Assembly (NCBI GenBank): GCA_026990095.1
Contig: JALSIL010000555.1
Coordinates: forward strand, 1-8,781
Direction: 5' to 3'
DNA from: Lysobacterales bacterium
GTDB taxonomy: Bacteria; Pseudomonadota; Gammaproteobacteria; Xanthomonadales; Marinicellaceae
Length of the DNA: 8,781 bases
Each line of letters begins with the position of its first letter. Position 1 is the first letter of the stretch. Positions 7,784 to 8,781 of this stretch are shown here, in pieces. The translations under genes and the position numbers were made by a program. Below the pieces are notes generated by a model. That model was not told where the DNA came from. It saw only the letters and a program-made list of their open reading frames with translations, and searched no databases.

Positions 7784-7792
7784 GGGGGGGGG
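7784..7792. repeat. G9 homopolymer (C9 on the minus strand)
   Basis: Nine consecutive G stand in an otherwise AT-rich gap, just after a T8 run at 7770-7777. The tract is 138 bases upstream of the giant gene's ATG and about 37 bases upstream of its candidate -35. On the other side it directly abuts a candidate + strand -35 (TTGAAG at 7793-7798). Tracts of this length are prone to slippage and are typical switches of phase-variable surface genes; that role is inference here. Confidence 0.85.
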
Positions 7793-7820
7793 TTGAAGTC
7801 TTATTCAGCTATCTATTATA
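7793..7820 (+). promoter_or_regulatory. Candidate + strand promoter beside the G9 tract
   Basis: TTGAAG at 7793-7798 and TATTAT at 7814-7819 (5 of 6) are separated by 15 bases, or by 16 if ATTATA is used. The spacing is shorter than ideal. Its -35 touches the G9 tract, so tract length would shift what lies upstream of the polymerase. It could serve the small open frame at 7842 or contribute distant transcription into ssrA. Confidence 0.25.
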
Positions 7821-7841
7821 GTGAAATGTTTCTCCTATAGG

Positions 7842-7976
7842 GTGATCTCAACAATATTTTTTACAAAAATTTACATTTCATTAATTTTATCGGCGATTCC
7901 CTTTGTTGTCGTCATGCTTGCTATCAGAATTTATTACACCAACTATGCTAAACGAACAAAAGAACTTTGTAATTGA
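7842..7976 (+). CDS. Possible small single-pass membrane peptide, 44 codons (uncertain)
   Basis: A frame open since the stop at 7794-7796 can start at GTG 7842 and ends at TGA 7974-7976. The product would read ISLILSAIPFVVVMLAIRIYYT in its middle, a convincing membrane segment, and end with the basic polar tail NYAKRTKELCN. An ATG at 7911-7913 would keep only half the helix. No good Shine-Dalgarno precedes the GTG, only TAGG directly next to it. It could be a real small membrane protein, the remnant of a longer gene, or chance in AT-rich DNA. I know no matching family. Confidence 0.25.
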   Translation: MISTIFFTKIYISLILSAIPFVVVMLAIRIYYTNYAKRTKELCN

Positions 7977-7993
7977 ACCAAATCCCCTATAAA
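7966..7993 (+). promoter_or_regulatory. Candidate promoter of ssrA
   Basis: TTTGTA at 7966-7971 is followed after 16 bases by TATAAA at 7988-7993. Transcription would start near 8000, giving a precursor with about 75 extra 5' bases that RNase P would remove. A weaker alternative -10, TGAAAT at 8064-8069, lies at the right distance from the mature 5' end but has no clear -35. Neither is strong. Confidence 0.3.
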
Positions 7994-8169
7994 ATGTCGA
8001 AACAAACTAAGTCTTGCAAAATGGCCAAAAAGCATTTCACGCAGTAGGTAATTCCTGCTTAGATGAAATATCCTGGGGGCGTCATTGGTTTCGACGTGGG
8101 TCGCGAAGTTTGCAGGTGCATGCCGAGGAAGAAACTATCCTCGTTAAAAATGTTTCAAATGTTATAGTT

Positions 8170-8202
8170 GCAAACGACGATAACTACGCTCTAGCTGCAT
8201 AA
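8170..8202 (+). other. tmRNA proteolysis tag reading frame (ANDDNYALAA, TAA)
   Basis: The resume codon GCA at 8170-8172 follows TATAGTT, as in other gammaproteobacterial tmRNAs. Ten codons give ANDDNYALAA and end at TAA 8200-8202. Compared with E. coli ANDENYALAA only the fourth residue differs (Asp for Glu). The terminal ALAA is the ClpXP/ClpAP degron, and AND-NY is the SspB contact region in families where it has been studied. Confidence 0.96.
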
Positions 8203-8396
8203 GCTAGCCCTTACCTAACTCAGCTTGCGGTATTAGGATAAGGGTCATTTAGCAAGATCGCTTTAGTCGGTGTTTAGACGATTTAAAGTTAAACTTATCT
8301 AAACTGGCCAAACCAAATCCTGAATGTCGGAGTTGGCACGGCGAGATTAAAAGGCATAACTAAGCATGTAGATCCTCAAATAGAGGGCTGGCGGAC

Positions 8397-8424
8397 GCGG
8401 GTTCGACTCCCGCCGCCTCCACCA
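8397..8424 (+). other. Candidate attachment site core at the 3' end of ssrA
   Basis: The T-arm and CCA end of tmRNA is a well-known integration target of tyrosine recombinases, and an integrase fragment begins about 100 bases downstream in the same orientation. The exact core cannot be set here because the second copy would lie at the far end of the element, outside the window. The coordinates cover the part of ssrA most often duplicated in such elements. Confidence 0.5.
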
Positions 8425-8435
8425 ATTCACAGTTC

Positions 8436-8467
8436 ATTAGGGTTCAGTATAGTCCACTAACCCTAAT
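8436..8467. repeat. Perfect 9-bp inverted repeat just after ssrA
   Basis: ATTAGGGTT at 8436-8444 and AACCCTAAT at 8459-8467 are exact reverse complements separated by 14 bases. No U-tract follows, so it is not a standard intrinsic terminator. It begins only 12 bases after the CCA of ssrA. It may help 3' end formation of the tmRNA, or be a recombinase or regulator binding site of the integrated element. Confidence 0.7.
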
Positions 8468-8503
8468 AAATTCAACACTTTACACACATTCATGGTACAA
8501 TAA

Positions 8504-8781
8504 CGTCCATTAGAGTTTACTAACAATTACCACCAATACAGAATAAACGGCAAACGTAAAGTATCATCTTATGGTCAATATCCTGATGTGTCTTTATCAG
8601 ATGTAAAAACCAAATATCAAGAAAATTGCAAATTAATAGCCAATGGTATTGACCCAATGGAATTAAAAAAGGAACTTGCAGAACAAAAACAGCAAGAAAT
8701 ACAAAAAAAGATTGAACAAAAGGAACGGCACACAAAATACACATTCAAAAACATGGCTATCGAATGGCACAGCCTTGAAAG
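8504..8781 (+). pseudogene. P4-type tyrosine integrase fragment, N-terminus missing, 3' end beyond the window
   Basis: The frame open after TAA 8501-8503 encodes YRINGKRKVSSYGQYPDVSL, then SDVKTKYQENCKLIANGIDP, a Glu/Lys/Gln-rich linker and FKNMAIEWHSLE. This is the second half of the Arm DNA-binding domain (DUF4102) and the start of the core-binding domain of P4/CP4-57-type integrases, in the normal order. About 40 residues normally found before YRINGKRK are absent: upstream there is a stop, and neither other frame carries a recognisable N-terminus. The first in-frame ATG is at 8657, inside the domain, and GTG 8588 is also internal. The gene therefore looks truncated at its 5' end. The catalytic Arg-His-Arg-Tyr part would lie outside the window, so whether the rest is intact is unknown. 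Location and direction fit an ssrA-inserted island. Confidence 0.8.

Larger units (their letters stand above)
7647..8074. other. 428-base AT-rich intergenic region between the giant gene and ssrA
   Basis: This gap between two divergently read genes holds the giant gene's Shine-Dalgarno and candidate promoter, a T8 run, the G9 tract, an 8-base palindrome CCTATAGG at 7834-7841, the possible small membrane frame at 7842-7976 and the candidate ssrA promoter near 7966-7993. I see no tRNA, insertion sequence or clear operator. The remaining stretch 7994-8074 is probably the upstream part of the tmRNA precursor or its proximal promoter. Confidence 0.7.
8075..8424 (+). ncRNA. ssrA: Transfer-messenger RNA (tmRNA), one-piece form
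   Basis: tmRNA with SmpB frees ribosomes stalled on broken mRNA and tags the product for proteolysis. The 5' end GGGGGCG at 8075-8081 pairs with CGCCTCC at 8414-8420 as the acceptor stem, including the G3-U wobble that alanyl-tRNA synthetase reads. Discriminator A is 8421 and the encoded CCA is 8422-8424. The 5' region has the conserved GGTTTCGACG-like stretch, and the T-arm is GCGGG / TTCGACT / CCCGC at 8397-8413. The tag frame at 8170-8202 encodes ANDDNYALAA and stop. The length of 350 is close to the 363 of E. coli, and there is no sign of a permuted two-piece form. The encoded CCA and intact T-arm show that the gene remains functional although an integrase remnant lies directly downstream. 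Confidence 0.97.

Noticed and set aside
8014..8202. A 62-codon + strand open frame ending in ANDDNYALAA
   Set aside because: Its C-terminal part is the tag frame of tmRNA and the rest crosses the structured 5' part of ssrA; it is not a separate protein gene.
8425..8520. Frameshifted integrase N-terminus upstream of the integrase fragment
   Set aside because: All three forward frames between ssrA and 8520 were read; none contains the expected start of the Arm-binding domain, so a simple frameshift does not explain the missing part.
8520..8744. Minus-strand 74-codon Cys/Leu/Phe-rich open frame at the right end
   Set aside because: It is antisense to the clearly recognisable integrase sequence, whose Lys/Gln/Glu codons read as Phe/Leu/Phe on the other strand.

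Overview
The window looks like chromosomal DNA of a gammaproteobacterium of moderate to low GC. The evidence is a proteobacterial-type glmS, a YcgL-family gene (a family known mainly from Gammaproteobacteria), and a one-piece tmRNA with the gammaproteobacterial-type tag ANDDNYALAA. A marine or environmental lineage is a guess, based on the giant repeat protein with an IPTL-type C-terminal sorting signal.

Layout: (1) 3-122, the last 39 codons of an unidentified + strand gene. (2) 176-2271, a two-gene + strand unit, glmS then ycgL, joined by an ATGA overlap; a good sigma70-like promoter overlaps the stop codon of the preceding gene. (3) 2314-2350, a hairpin between convergent genes whose U-tract serves the minus strand. 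(4) 2373-7646, minus strand, one gene of 1757 codons for an exported, Asp/Asn/Thr/Gly-rich protein: signal peptide, long DUF11-like beta-rich region, one SdrD_B-like domain, four tandem 127-residue repeats each with the same Cys pair, and an IPTL-CTERM tail. (5) 7647-8074, an AT-rich intergenic region with a G9 homopolymer between candidate divergent promoters and a possible 44-codon membrane peptide. (6) 8075-8424, the tmRNA gene ssrA. (7) 8425-8781, a 9-bp inverted repeat and then an integrase fragment of the P4 type lacking its N-terminus, which continues past the window edge. This marks ssrA as an integration hotspot with an island or its remnant to the right.

How the parts relate: glmS makes glucosamine-6-phosphate for the cell envelope. 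The giant protein is probably a cell-surface or secreted product, and its G-tract suggests possible on/off or graded expression by slipped-strand mispairing. The tmRNA is core translation rescue, and its 3' end is probably the attachment site used by the element whose integrase remnant follows. The points most worth checking are the repeat protein with its G9 tract, and the ssrA island boundary. I found no CRISPR array, insertion sequence or complete novel system here.
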